From: an uncultured Flavobacteriales bacterium
Lineage (GTDB): Bacteria > Bacteroidota > Bacteroidia > Flavobacteriales_D > Crocinitomicaceae
Assembly: GCA_943789205.1 (NCBI GenBank)
Contig: CALSTG010000001.1
Coordinates: 1,912,435 to 1,976,434, forward strand
DNA length: 64,000 nucleotides
Direction: 5' to 3'
Shown: positions 53,222 through 62,521 of the stretch, in pieces
How positions within the stretch are numbered: position 1 is the stretch's first letter
Layout of the letters: the number at the start of each line of letters is the position of its first letter
Notes under the pieces: model-generated
Database searches by the model: none
What the model saw: the letters and a program-made list of their open reading frames with translations, nothing else
What the model was told of the DNA's origin: nothing
Program-made: the position numbers and the translations under genes

Positions 53222-54666
53222 TATATCGCGCGACGTACTTTTGTAATGTACTTAGCAAGCCTTATAACTTGCTTTGTATATCCGTATTCATTGTCATACC
53301 ATGTGTAGAGTACAACACTCTTTCCATCCTTCGAGCTCAAAGTAGCTTGTGAATCAAAGACAGCACAACATGTATTTCCGATAATATCATTTGACACAAG
53401 TTCACTATCTAATGAATAATAGATTTGATTTACCAGTTCTCCATTTAGCGCCTCATTATGAACAACTTGATTGACTTCTTCAACAGTTGTCTCTTTATTT
53501 AATTCTAAACTAATAATCGCTAATGAACCATTTGGTGTTGGTACACGAACAGCATTTGCCGTTAACTTATCCTTAAGCTGAGGAATTACTTTTGTAACTG
53601 CCTTTCCTGCTCCCGTTGATGTAATAACCATATTTATTGCAGCAGAACGACCTCGTCTAGGTTTTTTATGCATATTATCTAAAAGGTTTTGGTCATTTGT
53701 GTATGCATGAACAGTTTCAATGTGTCCTTTTTGAATTCCAAATTTGTCACTCATTAATTTGAGTATTGGAGATATGGCATTTGTCGTGCACGACGCAGCA
53801 GAATAAATATTTTCATTTTCAAGATCCAATTCACCTTGATTTATTCCGTAAACAATATTTGGTATCTCTTTACCTGGTGCAGTTAGCAGAACTTTTGCTG
53901 TTCCTTTTGAGCTAAGGTGTCGTGCTAAAGCCTCTCTGTTTGTGTAAACTCCTGTATTATCTATTACAAGTGCATTCATAATACCATAGGTTGTATAATC
54001 TATTTCTTCTGGAGCATTCGCACTAATCATGTGAACCAATTGACCATTGATTACTAAAGCCTTCTTATCTAAGTCTTCAATGACAGAACCTTTAAAAGCA
54101 CCGTGAACAGAATCATTTCTTAGGAGCGATGCTCTTTTTATGATGTCAGCATCTTTAGAACTTCTGGTTACAATAGCTCGCAATCGTAATTGTTGTCCTT
54201 TTCCAGCTTGTTTTATGAGTTCTCGTGCAGCTAGTCTACCAATTCTACCGAATCCGTATAAAACCACATCTCTTGGTTCTACCGGTTGCTCTTGATTTTC
54301 TTCAAGGATAGAAAGTTTTTCTAAAAGAAATTCTTTTTGATTCTTATAGTTTTCTTTTTCTTTATTCCATTCATTGGCAAGTTTTCCGATATCGAGTTTT
54401 GAAGGAATGATCTCGAGGTCTAGTAATTGTGTTGCAAGATCTGAAGTTGTAAATACATCAATAGATTGACTTGTTACTTTCCTCGAATAGTCGTGAAGAT
54501 TTATAATTTCTGATATCGTTATATCTGTTAAGTGATTTCTAAATAGAACCAGTTCAATACCTTTTTCATAAAGTAGTTCTCCCACTTTACTTTGAAGTTT
54601 TACTGCTGCACGTTCTTTTTCTATGTGAAGGCGCAAGCCTTTTTCATAACCCAATTCGATTTCCAT
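53215..54666 (-). CDS. gap: Long-form glyceraldehyde-3-phosphate dehydrogenase
   Basis: 483 residues, about 140 more than classical GAPDH. The first 130 residues are a helical extension (LQSKVGELLYEKGIELVLFR; NEWNKEKENYKNQKEFLLEKL). The NAD(P)-binding domain follows (LYGFGRIGRLAARELI), then the catalytic domain with the nucleophile Cys in SAASCTTNAISP, the His in HIETVHAYTNDQNLLD, and RRGRSAAINMVITSTGAGKAV and WYDNEYGY. After the second strand the sequence is AIVTRSS, without the acidic residue that selects NAD, which suggests NADP use and perhaps a gluconeogenic role. This long form is known in Bacteroidota besides the classical enzyme. Confidence 0.9.
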   Translation of the reverse strand: MEIELGYEKGLRLHIEKERAAVKLQSKVGELLYEKGIELVLFRNHLTDITISEIINLHDYSRKVTSQSIDVFTTSDLATQLLDLEIIPSKLDIGKLANEWNKEKENYKNQKEFLLEKLSILEENQEQPVEPRDVVLYGFGRIGRLAARELIKQAGKGQQLRLRAIVTRSSKDADIIKRASLLRNDSVHGAFKGSVIEDLDKKALVINGQLVHMISANAPEEIDYTTYGIMNALVIDNTGVYTNREALARHLSSKGTAKVLLTAPGKEIPNIVYGINQGELDLENENIYSAASCTTNAISPILKLMSDKFGIQKGHIETVHAYTNDQNLLDNMHKKPRRGRSAAINMVITSTGAGKAVTKVIPQLKDKLTANAVRVPTPNGSLAIISLELNKETTVEEVNQVVHNEALNGELVNQIYYSLDSELVSNDIIGNTCCAVFDSQATLSSKDGKSVVLYTWYDNEYGYTKQVIRLAKYITKVRRAIYY

Positions 54667-54692
54667 TTGTATTTGATTTGTTGTTGTTGCTA

Positions 54693-54722
54693 ATAAAAAA
54701 AAGCCGCCCTTTCGGGCAGCCT
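54693..54722 (-). terminator. Terminator of rpoD
   Basis: On the minus strand GCTGCCC, GAAA tetraloop, GGGCGGC, then eight T. It lies about eight bases after the rpoD stop and before the GAPDH start. Confidence 0.93.
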
Positions 54723-54730
54723 TGGTGTCA

Positions 54731-55597
54731 TTATCCTAAATAAGATTTTAGTAATTTATTTCGAGAGGTATGTCGAAGTCGTCTTATAGCTTTTTCTTTA
54801 ATTTGACGAACTCTTTCTCTGGTAAGATTGAACTTAGAACCAATTTCCTCAAGGGTTAATCCGTGGTTCATTCCAATTCCAAAAAACAATCGAATGATTT
54901 CTCTTTCTTTATCTGTCAGCGTGCTTAAAGAACGTTCTATTTCTTTTTGGAGTGATTCAGCCATTAATGTCTGGTCTGTTTTCGGCGCATCACTATTTGC
55001 CATAACATCCATTAAAGTACCACCATCTTCATTAGTAGTCAATGGTGCATCCATAGATACATGACGACCTGATACATTTAAGCTCTCTTTAATTTTATCT
55101 TCGGGAACTTCTAGTGCCTCAGCAAGTTCTTCAGCAGAAGGCGGCCTTTCATATTCCTGCTCGAGTTTAGAAAACGCTTTATTTATTTTATTCAAAGAAC
55201 CCACTTGATTCAATGGCAATCTAACAATTCTGGCTTGCTCTGCTAATGCCTGTAAAATTGATTGACGAATCCACCACACGGCATAGGAAATAAATTTAAA
55301 TCCTCTCGTCTCATCAAATTTTTGGGCTGCTTTTATGAGACCAAGGTTACCTTCGTTTATCAAATCGGGTAATGTTAGACCCTGATTTTGGTATTGTTTG
55401 GCAACAGAAACCACAAATCGCAGGTTGGCTCTTGTAAGTTTTTCAAGGGCCAATTGGTCCCCAGCTTTAATCTTTTTCGCTAACTCTACTTCCTGTTCAG
55501 CAGTAATTAAATCTTCACGACCAATGTCTTGTAAATATTTATCTAATGATTGACTTTCTCGGTTCGTTATCGATTTAGTTATTTTGAGCTGTCTCAT
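54731..55597 (-). CDS. rpoD: Primary RNA polymerase sigma factor (RpoD/SigA type)
   Basis: 288 residues, the short form normal for Bacteroidota, with no region 1.1 or non-conserved insert. In order: region 1.2 ([24 protein letters not shown]), region 2 ([53 protein letters not shown]), region 3 and region 4 with the helix-turn-helix [23 protein letters not shown]. This factor is expected to read the TTG/TAnnTTTG promoters listed here. It has its own strong terminator. Confidence 0.96.
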   Translation of the reverse strand: MRQLKITKSITNRESQSLDKYLQDIGREDLITAEQEVELAKKIKAGDQLALEKLTRANLRFVVSVAKQYQNQGLTLPDLINEGNLGLIKAAQKFDETRGFKFISYAVWWIRQSILQALAEQARIVRLPLNQVGSLNKINKAFSKLEQEYERPPSAEELAEALEVPEDKIKESLNVSGRHVSMDAPLTTNEDGGTLMDVMANSDAPKTDQTLMAESLQKEIERSLSTLTDKEREIIRLFFGIGMNHGLTLEEIGSKFNLTRERVRQIKEKAIRRLRHTSRNKLLKSYLG

Positions 55598-55749
55598 GCG
55601 CTAAAGGGGTGATTTATGATGATTATTTTATTCAATTACAGGAGGCAAAGTAAAGCCAAAAAAAGCAGAATGAAAAATATTCTACAGCTTTTTTATAAAC
55701 AAAATTTAACATTTGCATTTGTCAAAAACCGTGCCTTAAAATGTGTTTT

Positions 55750-57234
55750 TTACAAACCAAATCCAACATAATCTCTTTTGCCACTTTCGGACATGATTTC
55801 TAGTAATATGCCCCTATTCGAGTCATTTAGTTTTGTGGCTAATTGTTCGACCGATTCAACAGGTTCATTATTGATCTTTGTAATAATGATGCCTTCACTC
55901 AATCCAAGTGCCTTTAACTTCCCAGTAGTAATAGCGATTATTTTAACACCGTAATTTATTTTAAGAGACGCTTTTTCCTTTTTTGAGAGAGCTTCAAAAG
56001 TAGCACCTAAGGCAATATTCTTTTTAATTTCCTCTTTTGATACAAGTTTGGTCAGTCCCTCTTTATTCCTTAGAACGATTTCTTTAATTTCTTGTCCTCC
56101 TTTACTATCTCGAATTGTTACCGCCACTTTGTCACCAGGTCGCATTTTTCCGATTTCTTCCTGAAGTGCCGCTGCGGAGTTGACCTCTTTTGTACCTACC
56201 TTGAGTATGACATCACCTTTTTTAATTCCTGCTTTATCCGCACTGCCATCTTCTATGACTTTAGCGATGTATACACCTTTTAGATTTGGAAGGTTTTTTT
56301 CTGTTTTCAATTCCTGCGTAAGATCTGCAATCTGTACTCCTAGATATCCTCTTTGTACAATACCATAATCAATAAGATCTCTCATTACCTTTTGGACGAG
56401 ATTGACAGGTACAGCAAATGAATAGCCAGAATAACTTCCTGTTTGCGACGCAATGGCTGTATTGATTCCTACGAGTTCTCCGTTTGTATTTACCAGTGCT
56501 CCTCCACTGTTGCCGGGATTTACAGCGGCATCTGTTTGAATAAAAGATTCTATGGGGACAACATTTTTACTAGGGTTATTGAGAAGGTTTATATTTCTTG
56601 CCTTTGCTGAAACAATCCCTGCTGTAACAGTAGAAGTTAAATTGAATGGGTTGCCCACAGCCAAGACCCATTCCCCAATTGCCAAATCGTCACTGTTGCC
56701 AAGTGCAATTGCATTTAAACCTGTTTCTTCGATTTTAATAACCGCAATATCTGTGGCTGGGTCAGCCCCAACTACTGTTGCCGTATATTTTGAATTGTCA
56801 TTTAGCGTTACTTCTATTTCACTTGCATTTTCAATTACATGATTGTTTGTTACGATGTAACCTTGAGAGGAAATGATGACTCCTGAACCAGCACCTTCAC
56901 CAAATTGCTTAAATTCTCTGCCACCTGCACCAGGACCATAGAAAAATTCTTGAAAAATATCCCTCTGAAATGTTGTTTGTACAACTTTGGTTGTGACATG
57001 AACTACCGAGTTAATGGAATTTTTGGAGGCCTCTTTAAAGTCAACCGATGACGCCCCCGTATAATTTACTTGTCTAATTGCAGTTTGTTGTCTATTGCCG
57101 TCTATGAGTTCATTTGCACTTAGCTTTTTTGTTTCTGCCTTTTCAGTTTTTTGAATTCCAAGAATTACAGTTACTGCGAGGAGACCTCCTATAAAACCAA
57201 AACCTACAGTTTTGAGTGTTGAAAGTTTTTTCAT
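55750..57234 (-). CDS. degP: DegP/HtrA-type periplasmic serine protease
   Basis: 494 residues: an N-terminal membrane anchor or uncleaved signal (TVGFGFIGGLLAVTVILGI), then a trypsin-like protease domain (about 65-290) with the triad His in VTNNHVIENA, Asp in ATDIAVIKIE and Ser in NPGNSGGALVN. Two PDZ domains follow (about 295-390: RGYLGVQIADL; and about 400-494). It degrades or refolds damaged envelope proteins. The linker between protease start and triad is Gly-rich (YGPGAGGREFKQFGEGAGSG), as in other Do-like proteases. It is transcribed alone, divergent from dapF. Confidence 0.94.
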   Translation of the reverse strand: MKKLSTLKTVGFGFIGGLLAVTVILGIQKTEKAETKKLSANELIDGNRQQTAIRQVNYTGASSVDFKEASKNSINSVVHVTTKVVQTTFQRDIFQEFFYGPGAGGREFKQFGEGAGSGVIISSQGYIVTNNHVIENASEIEVTLNDNSKYTATVVGADPATDIAVIKIEETGLNAIALGNSDDLAIGEWVLAVGNPFNLTSTVTAGIVSAKARNINLLNNPSKNVVPIESFIQTDAAVNPGNSGGALVNTNGELVGINTAIASQTGSYSGYSFAVPVNLVQKVMRDLIDYGIVQRGYLGVQIADLTQELKTEKNLPNLKGVYIAKVIEDGSADKAGIKKGDVILKVGTKEVNSAAALQEEIGKMRPGDKVAVTIRDSKGGQEIKEIVLRNKEGLTKLVSKEEIKKNIALGATFEALSKKEKASLKINYGVKIIAITTGKLKALGLSEGIIITKINNEPVESVEQLATKLNDSNRGILLEIMSESGKRDYVGFGL

Positions 57235-57345
57235 TTGAAATTGTTTAAAGTAATACTACAAGTTTAACACCTAAAACCCTACTATTGGTACATCTCCAAT
57301 GTTAAAGAATGTTAAGCTGATTCTTCAAATAAAATGGATAATGTT

Positions 57346-57353
57346 TACATTTG
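57346..57353 (+). promoter_or_regulatory. TAnnTTTG promoter box of dapF
   Basis: TACATTTG ends seven bases before the ATG at 57361. It lies inside the reading frame that would start at 57334, which argues for the downstream start and for a leaderless message. No TTG at the right distance is seen. Confidence 0.45.
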
Positions 57354-57360
57354 TTCATCT

Positions 57361-58182
57361 ATGGATATCTCGTTTTCAAAGTATCAAGGCACAGGGAATG
57401 ATTTTGTTCTTATTGACAATATGAATGGAATGTATAATGGTTTGGAATTGGAACAAATCAAACATCTTTGCAACCGAAATTTTGGCATTGGTTCTGACGG
57501 TTTAATTATGCTTAATGCATCAGAGTCGAACGATTTTTATATGGATTTTTTTAATCCAGATGGCTCAAAAAGCTTTTGTGGTAATGGTGCGAGATGTGCA
57601 GTGAAGTTTGCATTTGATGCTAACATAATCAATGAGCACAAAATATCTTTCGAGGCTATTGATGGCACGCACCATGCGTCGGTATGTAGTTCTGAGGTAA
57701 AATTAGAAATGGCTATTGATTCATTGCCAATCAAAACAACCCTTGAGTCAAATATTACAGAGGATTTCATTGAAACATATTTTATGGATACGGGTTCGCC
57801 TCATTTTGTTGCATACGTTGATAGGCTGAATTTACTTGAATCAAAAAGGTTGATTCAGATAGGTCAAGAAATAAGATACTCCTCTGAATATATCGATAAA
57901 GGAATTAATGTGAATTTAGTTTATGTTCTGGATTCAGGTGAGTTGTCTATTGCTACCTACGAGCGAGGTGTAGAAAATGAGACATTATCATGTGGGACAG
58001 GAGCAACAGCATGTGCCTTAATACATACAATTCATAAAAAACAGCAATCGGGCGATATAAAAGTCAATACAAAGGGAGGACTGTTGCAGGTTACTTATGA
58101 GAAAAACAATCAGGGTCGTTTTAATGCTGTATATTTAATTGGCCCCGCAATGCTAATTTACAATGGCAAAATACGAATATAA
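57361..58182 (+). CDS. dapF: Diaminopimelate epimerase
   Basis: DapF converts LL- to meso-diaminopimelate for lysine and peptidoglycan. The 273 residues have two mirror-like halves with the catalytic Cys pair in GSKSFCGNGARCAV and ETLSCGTGATACAL. Other motifs are KYQGTGNDFVLID at the start, FGIGSDGLI and MDTGSPHFVAYV. I choose the ATG at 57361 because the motif KYQGTGNDF then follows immediately and a promoter box precedes it. The stop lies 20 bases inside the next gene, so the run dapF to the asparaginase is coupled. Confidence 0.94.
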   Translation: MDISFSKYQGTGNDFVLIDNMNGMYNGLELEQIKHLCNRNFGIGSDGLIMLNASESNDFYMDFFNPDGSKSFCGNGARCAVKFAFDANIINEHKISFEAIDGTHHASVCSSEVKLEMAIDSLPIKTTLESNITEDFIETYFMDTGSPHFVAYVDRLNLLESKRLIQIGQEIRYSSEYIDKGINVNLVYVLDSGELSIATYERGVENETLSCGTGATACALIHTIHKKQQSGDIKVNTKGGLLQVTYEKNNQGRFNAVYLIGPAMLIYNGKIRI

Positions 58183-58660
58183 ATTTCAAAGTAAGCACCA
58201 GTTAAATGATGTTTCTGATGATTCGGATCAACTTATATGGGTATTCCATGTTGATAAAATACCTCCACATATTGGAATTTCCAGTCAAGGTGTATTTTTT
58301 AGCTTGAAAAGTAATGGTCAAGATGAAATACCAACTAGTAAGGTAAATCAAATCGTTGAAAGTAAGTCTATTAAGTTAATTAAGATAAAGTTAAGATATA
58401 GGTTTTCTCCTTCAGCTTTAAAAGAAGTTTTTGCCAACTATACCAGTGCAACTTCTGCCGTTTGTTCCTGTTTGATTCCAATCAGAGAAGCGTTACAAAT
58501 AACGGAGAATGTTCAAAAGCTCGCATCTCTTTTGAAACACCTTGAAATGCATAATAAAATTGAAGGGTGGTATGCCGAAAATGTTTCTTTTGACGAGGCA
58601 GGAATACGACCGTACGAGATACATGATATTGAAAAAAGATTAGATTTACTTAATGCATGA
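58163..58660 (+). CDS. Conserved-looking protein of unknown function next to dapF
   Basis: 165 residues, cytoplasmic, no signal or membrane helix. The first half is beta-rich (DQLIWVFHVDKIPPHIGISSQGVFFSLK); the second half is mainly helical (ALKEVFANYTSATSAVCSCLIPIREAL) and ends with DIEKRLDLLNA. I recognise no family or catalytic motif. It overlaps dapF by 20 bases and the acetyltransferase gene by 8, so it is clearly translated as part of this run. Codon use is like its neighbours. Confidence 0.65.
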   Translation: MAKYEYKFQSKHQLNDVSDDSDQLIWVFHVDKIPPHIGISSQGVFFSLKSNGQDEIPTSKVNQIVESKSIKLIKIKLRYRFSPSALKEVFANYTSATSAVCSCLIPIREALQITENVQKLASLLKHLEMHNKIEGWYAENVSFDEAGIRPYEIHDIEKRLDLLNA

Positions 58661-59147
58661 ATCGACAGATATTTTTTTACGTTTAATCTGTAAGGATGAT
58701 GCATTTATGACATATCTATGGGAATTGACTGAGGATGCTAAAAATGTAACTCAAATTCAAAATAAGGTTTCTTTAGTGTTGATTTATGAGCTCATTGAAG
58801 AACAACAAAATTTCAGAGATTCAGGTCAAACACGTTTTGTGATATGTCTAAAAGAAAATAAAAGGCCTATTGGAACTATTGACTTGTATGATTTTAATGT
58901 AAATAAAGGATTGGCCTCCGTAGGTATTCTTATAGCTGAAAAAGAAATGCGTAATAAAGGGTATGCAAAGGAGGCTATTTTACAGCTTCATCAAATCGCA
59001 AATAAACAATTGGGGATTAAGTATCTTGAGGCGAAAGTCCAAATTTCTAATGTAAACAGTATAGGATTTTTCGAAAGTATAGGTTACACAAAAATAGTAC
59101 AGGAGGAAGTTGTTTCTGACGCGATTATTTACCAATTCAAATTATGA
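58653..59147 (+). CDS. GNAT-family N-acetyltransferase
   Basis: 164 residues with the GNAT core: beta strand pair FVICLKENKRPIGTIDLYDF, the strand before the acetyl-CoA loop SVGILIAEKEMRNKGYAKEAI (the R/Q-x-x-G-x-A pyrophosphate loop as RNKGYA) and the C-terminal VNSIGFFESIGYTKI. It resembles the RimJ/RimL branch, which acetylates protein N termini or small amines; the target is unknown. It overlaps both neighbours (8 and 4 bases). Confidence 0.88.
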   Translation: MHESTDIFLRLICKDDAFMTYLWELTEDAKNVTQIQNKVSLVLIYELIEEQQNFRDSGQTRFVICLKENKRPIGTIDLYDFNVNKGLASVGILIAEKEMRNKGYAKEAILQLHQIANKQLGIKYLEAKVQISNVNSIGFFESIGYTKIVQEEVVSDAIIYQFKL

Positions 59148-60217
59148 AAAAAGTCATCAAATTAATTTTAATTCTGTTCATAATATGCTTAGGTGTTTTG
59201 TTTGCCTACCCTAAAGTTCAGCTTTACTTAGCCTCTCAGAAGAAGACAATAAATAAGGAAGATGTTGTGTTTTATGTTCTAGATGCTACAGACCTCGAAT
59301 CTTTAGCTGATGAGCTTATTGAAAAAAATATTATTGATGATAAAATGTTGTTTTTGGCGGTAGGCGAATATAAAGAGATGAGTATATCGAATATAGCACT
59401 TGGTAAATACAAACTTACCTCTGAATTATCATACAGTAATCTGCTCAATGGGTTTAAGAAAAATAGACTGGGTAATGGAAATGGAGAATTGGAGGTAAAG
59501 GTAACCTTCAATAATTGTTCTGGACCAAAACAACTTGAAAAAATTTGTCAAAAGGTCGCTAAACATATTCAGGCAGATAGTAGTGAACTTGCTTCATATA
59601 TTTTGAATCCTGAAACAAGTAAAAATTATGGTTTCTCCTTAGAAGAATTCCCTGCAATGTTCCTTTCAAACACCTATAATTTCTTTTATGATACGGATCC
59701 TAAGCAATTTACAAAAAGAATGGCCAATGAATTTAAGTCCTTTTGGTCCGATGAACGACTCGATAAATTGAAACAAATTGGTTTAACAAAGCCAAGTGAG
59801 GTATACACGTTAGCCAGTATTGTTTATTCTGAACAGTCTCGAATTTCAGATGAATGGCCTACGATTTCGGGCTTATATCTAAATAGATTAAAGCAGCGGA
59901 TTAAGTTGCAGTCCGATCCTACATTTAAGTTTTGTTGGGGCAGTAAATTAGATGGTGTTCAACGACTGCTTTATAAACATAGAGATATTGTATGTGATTA
60001 TAATACTTATAAGTATTTCGGTCTGCCTCCTGGACCGATTTGTATTGTGGATAAACCCCTTCTTGACGCTGTTTTGAATCCAGCAAAGGTTGATTATTTA
60101 TTTATGTGCGCTAGGGCGGATTATTCAGGGAGGCATAATTTCACAAAATCTGGACGACAGCACGTAAATAATGCAAATGAATTCCAGCGATGGTTGACGA
60201 ACGAACAAAGAAAATAA
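59144..60217 (+). CDS. mltG: Endolytic murein transglycosylase MltG
   Basis: MltG cuts nascent glycan strands in the inner membrane's outer face and sets their length. The 357 residues have one N-terminal membrane helix (about 3-22), a LysM-like region, and the YceG domain. This contains LASIVYSEQSRISDEWPTIS, in which the conserved catalytic Glu is kept, followed by LYLNRLKQRIKLQSDPT, TYKYFGLPPGPIC and SGRHNFTKSGRQH. It overlaps the acetyltransferase gene by four bases. With dapF in the same run, this looks like a small cell-wall operon. Confidence 0.93.
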   Translation: MKKVIKLILILFIICLGVLFAYPKVQLYLASQKKTINKEDVVFYVLDATDLESLADELIEKNIIDDKMLFLAVGEYKEMSISNIALGKYKLTSELSYSNLLNGFKKNRLGNGNGELEVKVTFNNCSGPKQLEKICQKVAKHIQADSSELASYILNPETSKNYGFSLEEFPAMFLSNTYNFFYDTDPKQFTKRMANEFKSFWSDERLDKLKQIGLTKPSEVYTLASIVYSEQSRISDEWPTISGLYLNRLKQRIKLQSDPTFKFCWGSKLDGVQRLLYKHRDIVCDYNTYKYFGLPPGPICIVDKPLLDAVLNPAKVDYLFMCARADYSGRHNFTKSGRQHVNNANEFQRWLTNEQRK

Positions 60218-60221
60218 AGTT

Positions 60222-61220
60222 ATGAAAAGAAGGTCCTTTTTTAAATTTAGCCTGGCTACTGCATTAACGTCTTTAATGAAACCCGAATCTATTTTTGGCA
60301 TGCAAACTCCAGAAATTAAAAGAGGGGAGACGAAAACTGACCCAATTGTTATTTCTACATGGAGTCATGGGATAGCTGCTAATGAGGAGGCATGGAAAGT
60401 GCTTGAAAGTAATGGTAAATCATTGGACGCAGTAGAGCAGGGCGTAAAATTAACGGAAGCAGACCTTTCAAATCGAAGTGTTGGTGTCGGAGGAAGGCCT
60501 GATCGAGATGGTCACGTAACCTTAGATGCCTGTATTATGGATGAAAAATCTCGGTGCGGTGCTGTTGCTTATCTCGAAGGAATACAACATCCTATATCAG
60601 TTGCTAGAGCGGTAATGGAGAAAACACCGCATGTTATGCTTGTAGGTTCTGGTGCAAAAGCATTTGCTTTGAACTACGGTTTTGAGACTTTTAAGACACC
60701 AATTAAAGAGGTTAAAAAGGATTGGAAAGCCTGGAAGAAGGAAAATAAGGAAGCTTTCGAAAAACCTGTAATTAATCATGAGAATCATGATACTATTGGT
60801 ATGCTAGCGATGGATTCATTTGGAAATATTAGTGGGTCTTGTACGACAAGTGGTTGGGCTTATAAGCTGCCAGGTCGTGTTGGTGATTCTCCAATTATTG
60901 GTGCCGGATTATTTGTCGATAATGAAATTGGTGGGGCTTGTGCAACAGGTATGGGCGAGGCGATTATTCGTATTGCGGGAAGCCATACCGTTGTTGAACT
61001 TATGCGTCAGGGTTATCATCCACAGGAGGCATGTAAGCTGGCCGTAGAAAGAATTATTGAAAAACATGAAAACCTTGAAGGTTTGCAATGTGGTTTTATT
61101 GCAATTAATAAAATGGGTCAAATTGGTGGGTTTTCTGTCTATAATGGATTTAATTATGCTGTTAGGACTACGAATAGTAAAGGGAGATTATTCGATGCCG
61201 CATTTGATCGTAAATGGTAA
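60222..61220 (+). CDS. Glycosylasparaginase/isoaspartyl peptidase-type Ntn hydrolase
   Basis: 332 residues of the N4-(beta-N-acetylglucosaminyl)-L-asparaginase family. The protein should cleave itself between Asp-190 and Thr-191 in NHDTIGMLAMD, freeing Thr-191 as the nucleophile. Supporting motifs are SVGVGGRPDRDGHVTLDACIM, SGSCTTSGWAYKLPGRVGDSPIIGAG and GGACATGMGEAIIRI. The N terminus (MKRRSFFKFSLATALTSLM) has a twin-arginine RRSFFK motif, so export through Tat is likely. A secreted form of this enzyme is well known from a Flavobacterium-related species. It frees Asp from N-glycans or acts on beta-aspartyl peptides. It starts four bases after mltG. Confidence 0.92.
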   Translation: MKRRSFFKFSLATALTSLMKPESIFGMQTPEIKRGETKTDPIVISTWSHGIAANEEAWKVLESNGKSLDAVEQGVKLTEADLSNRSVGVGGRPDRDGHVTLDACIMDEKSRCGAVAYLEGIQHPISVARAVMEKTPHVMLVGSGAKAFALNYGFETFKTPIKEVKKDWKAWKKENKEAFEKPVINHENHDTIGMLAMDSFGNISGSCTTSGWAYKLPGRVGDSPIIGAGLFVDNEIGGACATGMGEAIIRIAGSHTVVELMRQGYHPQEACKLAVERIIEKHENLEGLQCGFIAINKMGQIGGFSVYNGFNYAVRTTNSKGRLFDAAFDRKW

Positions 61221-61228
61221 AAATGTTT

Positions 61229-62518
61229 TTAAACTGTTAATTCATTTAGTCTTAAGGAGAATTCTAATACCCTTGACCATCCCGACCAGTGTCCATAATC
61301 ACTGATGGTATCATTGTGCCATAAAAAGATAAATTGACCACCAAACATTTTTGTTTCCAAATAGAGTTTTGCGATATGCTCCTCCGCTTCATTAGTATTT
61401 AGCTTAAGATATTCGTTAAGGCTTCCATCCATATAAAGGAATGGCCGGACGATCAACGAAGTTTTCTTATTTTCTGATAAATCGAACCAATGAAATTTAC
61501 GTGCAGTTCCCGATCTGAAACCTGTAATGTCGGCATAACCCATACTGTAATCTTCTTCAATTTCCTGTTCTATGAGGGTTCTGTATGTTTTAGGAAAACT
61601 GAGCATTAAATAGTGTTGACGACTAATGCGAACATGTTTTTTAATGATTTTTTGAAGACGTTCTATTTCGTTATGAATATGAAATTCGTTAAAGTTAGAT
61701 TTGAAGCTTGGATGAATACCAATAGTTGCAATCTCATTCATTTTTCGAATAAGACGCTGATGTCTCTTATTTTTGTGTGAAATATTTTTGTCTAATTTGC
61801 TATAATCACCAAGCAACCAAAATAATTTGACGTCAAATCCGCGATTTTGAATTTCGTAAATTTTATCATAGTTATCAAAAGGGTCTTTTCTACTTCCCGC
61901 GATAACCATTCTTCGTTCTTTAGTTTGGGCCTGATTTCCAGAAAAGAGGTCTTTAAAATAACCTAAGAAATTTCTAATAAGTCCTTTATGTTTGAATGCG
62001 TACGCTTTATCAATATCAAACGTTGGAATGATTTGAGGTTTGTATTTTTTTTTCTGATATACTAGGTCGCTCTTTTCTGTCATAAACAACAGTAAGTCCT
62101 CGCTCCAACGGTCGCACATGGCTTTGTGATGCCAACCAAATCGATATAGCACAGATTTCTTTCCTATATGCCTGCCAAATTTATCCTTTAGGCTTGAGTT
62201 GTATTCCTCGTAGCGGGTAAGGATGTAAAAAACACTTGCTATAGGATCCATTATTCCATTAATAGATAAGCATTGTTCTTTGTAAAAAACCGAAGTATCA
62301 ATCGTGTAATTTTCTATACCTGAATTAAATAAAATTGGGCTTGGTTTGATTTGAACGGTATTGGCTATCGTTTGGTCTGAATAATTTAGTTTTGGCTCTT
62401 GCGACTTCTCGAATAAATTTAGATTATTCGTCGTTTGATATTTCAAATCACGTTCTTTGAAGATAAAATCAAGCGTGTAGGTGAGTCTTTCCGTTATGTT
62501 TTTAACATAAATGAGCAT
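61229..62518 (-). CDS. Polysaccharide deacetylase-like protein
   Basis: 429 residues. The first 140 residues form an N-terminal domain found with Bacteroidota members of the family (DPIASVFYILTRYEEYNSS; DKFGRHIGKKSVLYRF). The second part has a NodB-like deacetylase fold with the metal/catalytic Asp segment IPTFDIDKAYAFKHKG, the His segment IGIHPSFKSN, and FRSGTARKFHWFDL and FLWHNDTISDYG. It probably removes acetyl groups from a surface sugar, or is an inactive relative. It starts three bases after the frame-broken wecB, so both likely serve surface polysaccharide synthesis. It converges with the asparaginase gene, eight bases between stops. Confidence 0.82.
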   Translation of the reverse strand: MLIYVKNITERLTYTLDFIFKERDLKYQTTNNLNLFEKSQEPKLNYSDQTIANTVQIKPSPILFNSGIENYTIDTSVFYKEQCLSINGIMDPIASVFYILTRYEEYNSSLKDKFGRHIGKKSVLYRFGWHHKAMCDRWSEDLLLFMTEKSDLVYQKKKYKPQIIPTFDIDKAYAFKHKGLIRNFLGYFKDLFSGNQAQTKERRMVIAGSRKDPFDNYDKIYEIQNRGFDVKLFWLLGDYSKLDKNISHKNKRHQRLIRKMNEIATIGIHPSFKSNFNEFHIHNEIERLQKIIKKHVRISRQHYLMLSFPKTYRTLIEQEIEEDYSMGYADITGFRSGTARKFHWFDLSENKKTSLIVRPFLYMDGSLNEYLKLNTNEAEEHIAKLYLETKMFGGQFIFLWHNDTISDYGHWSGWSRVLEFSLRLNELTV

Positions 62519-62521
62519 GTG

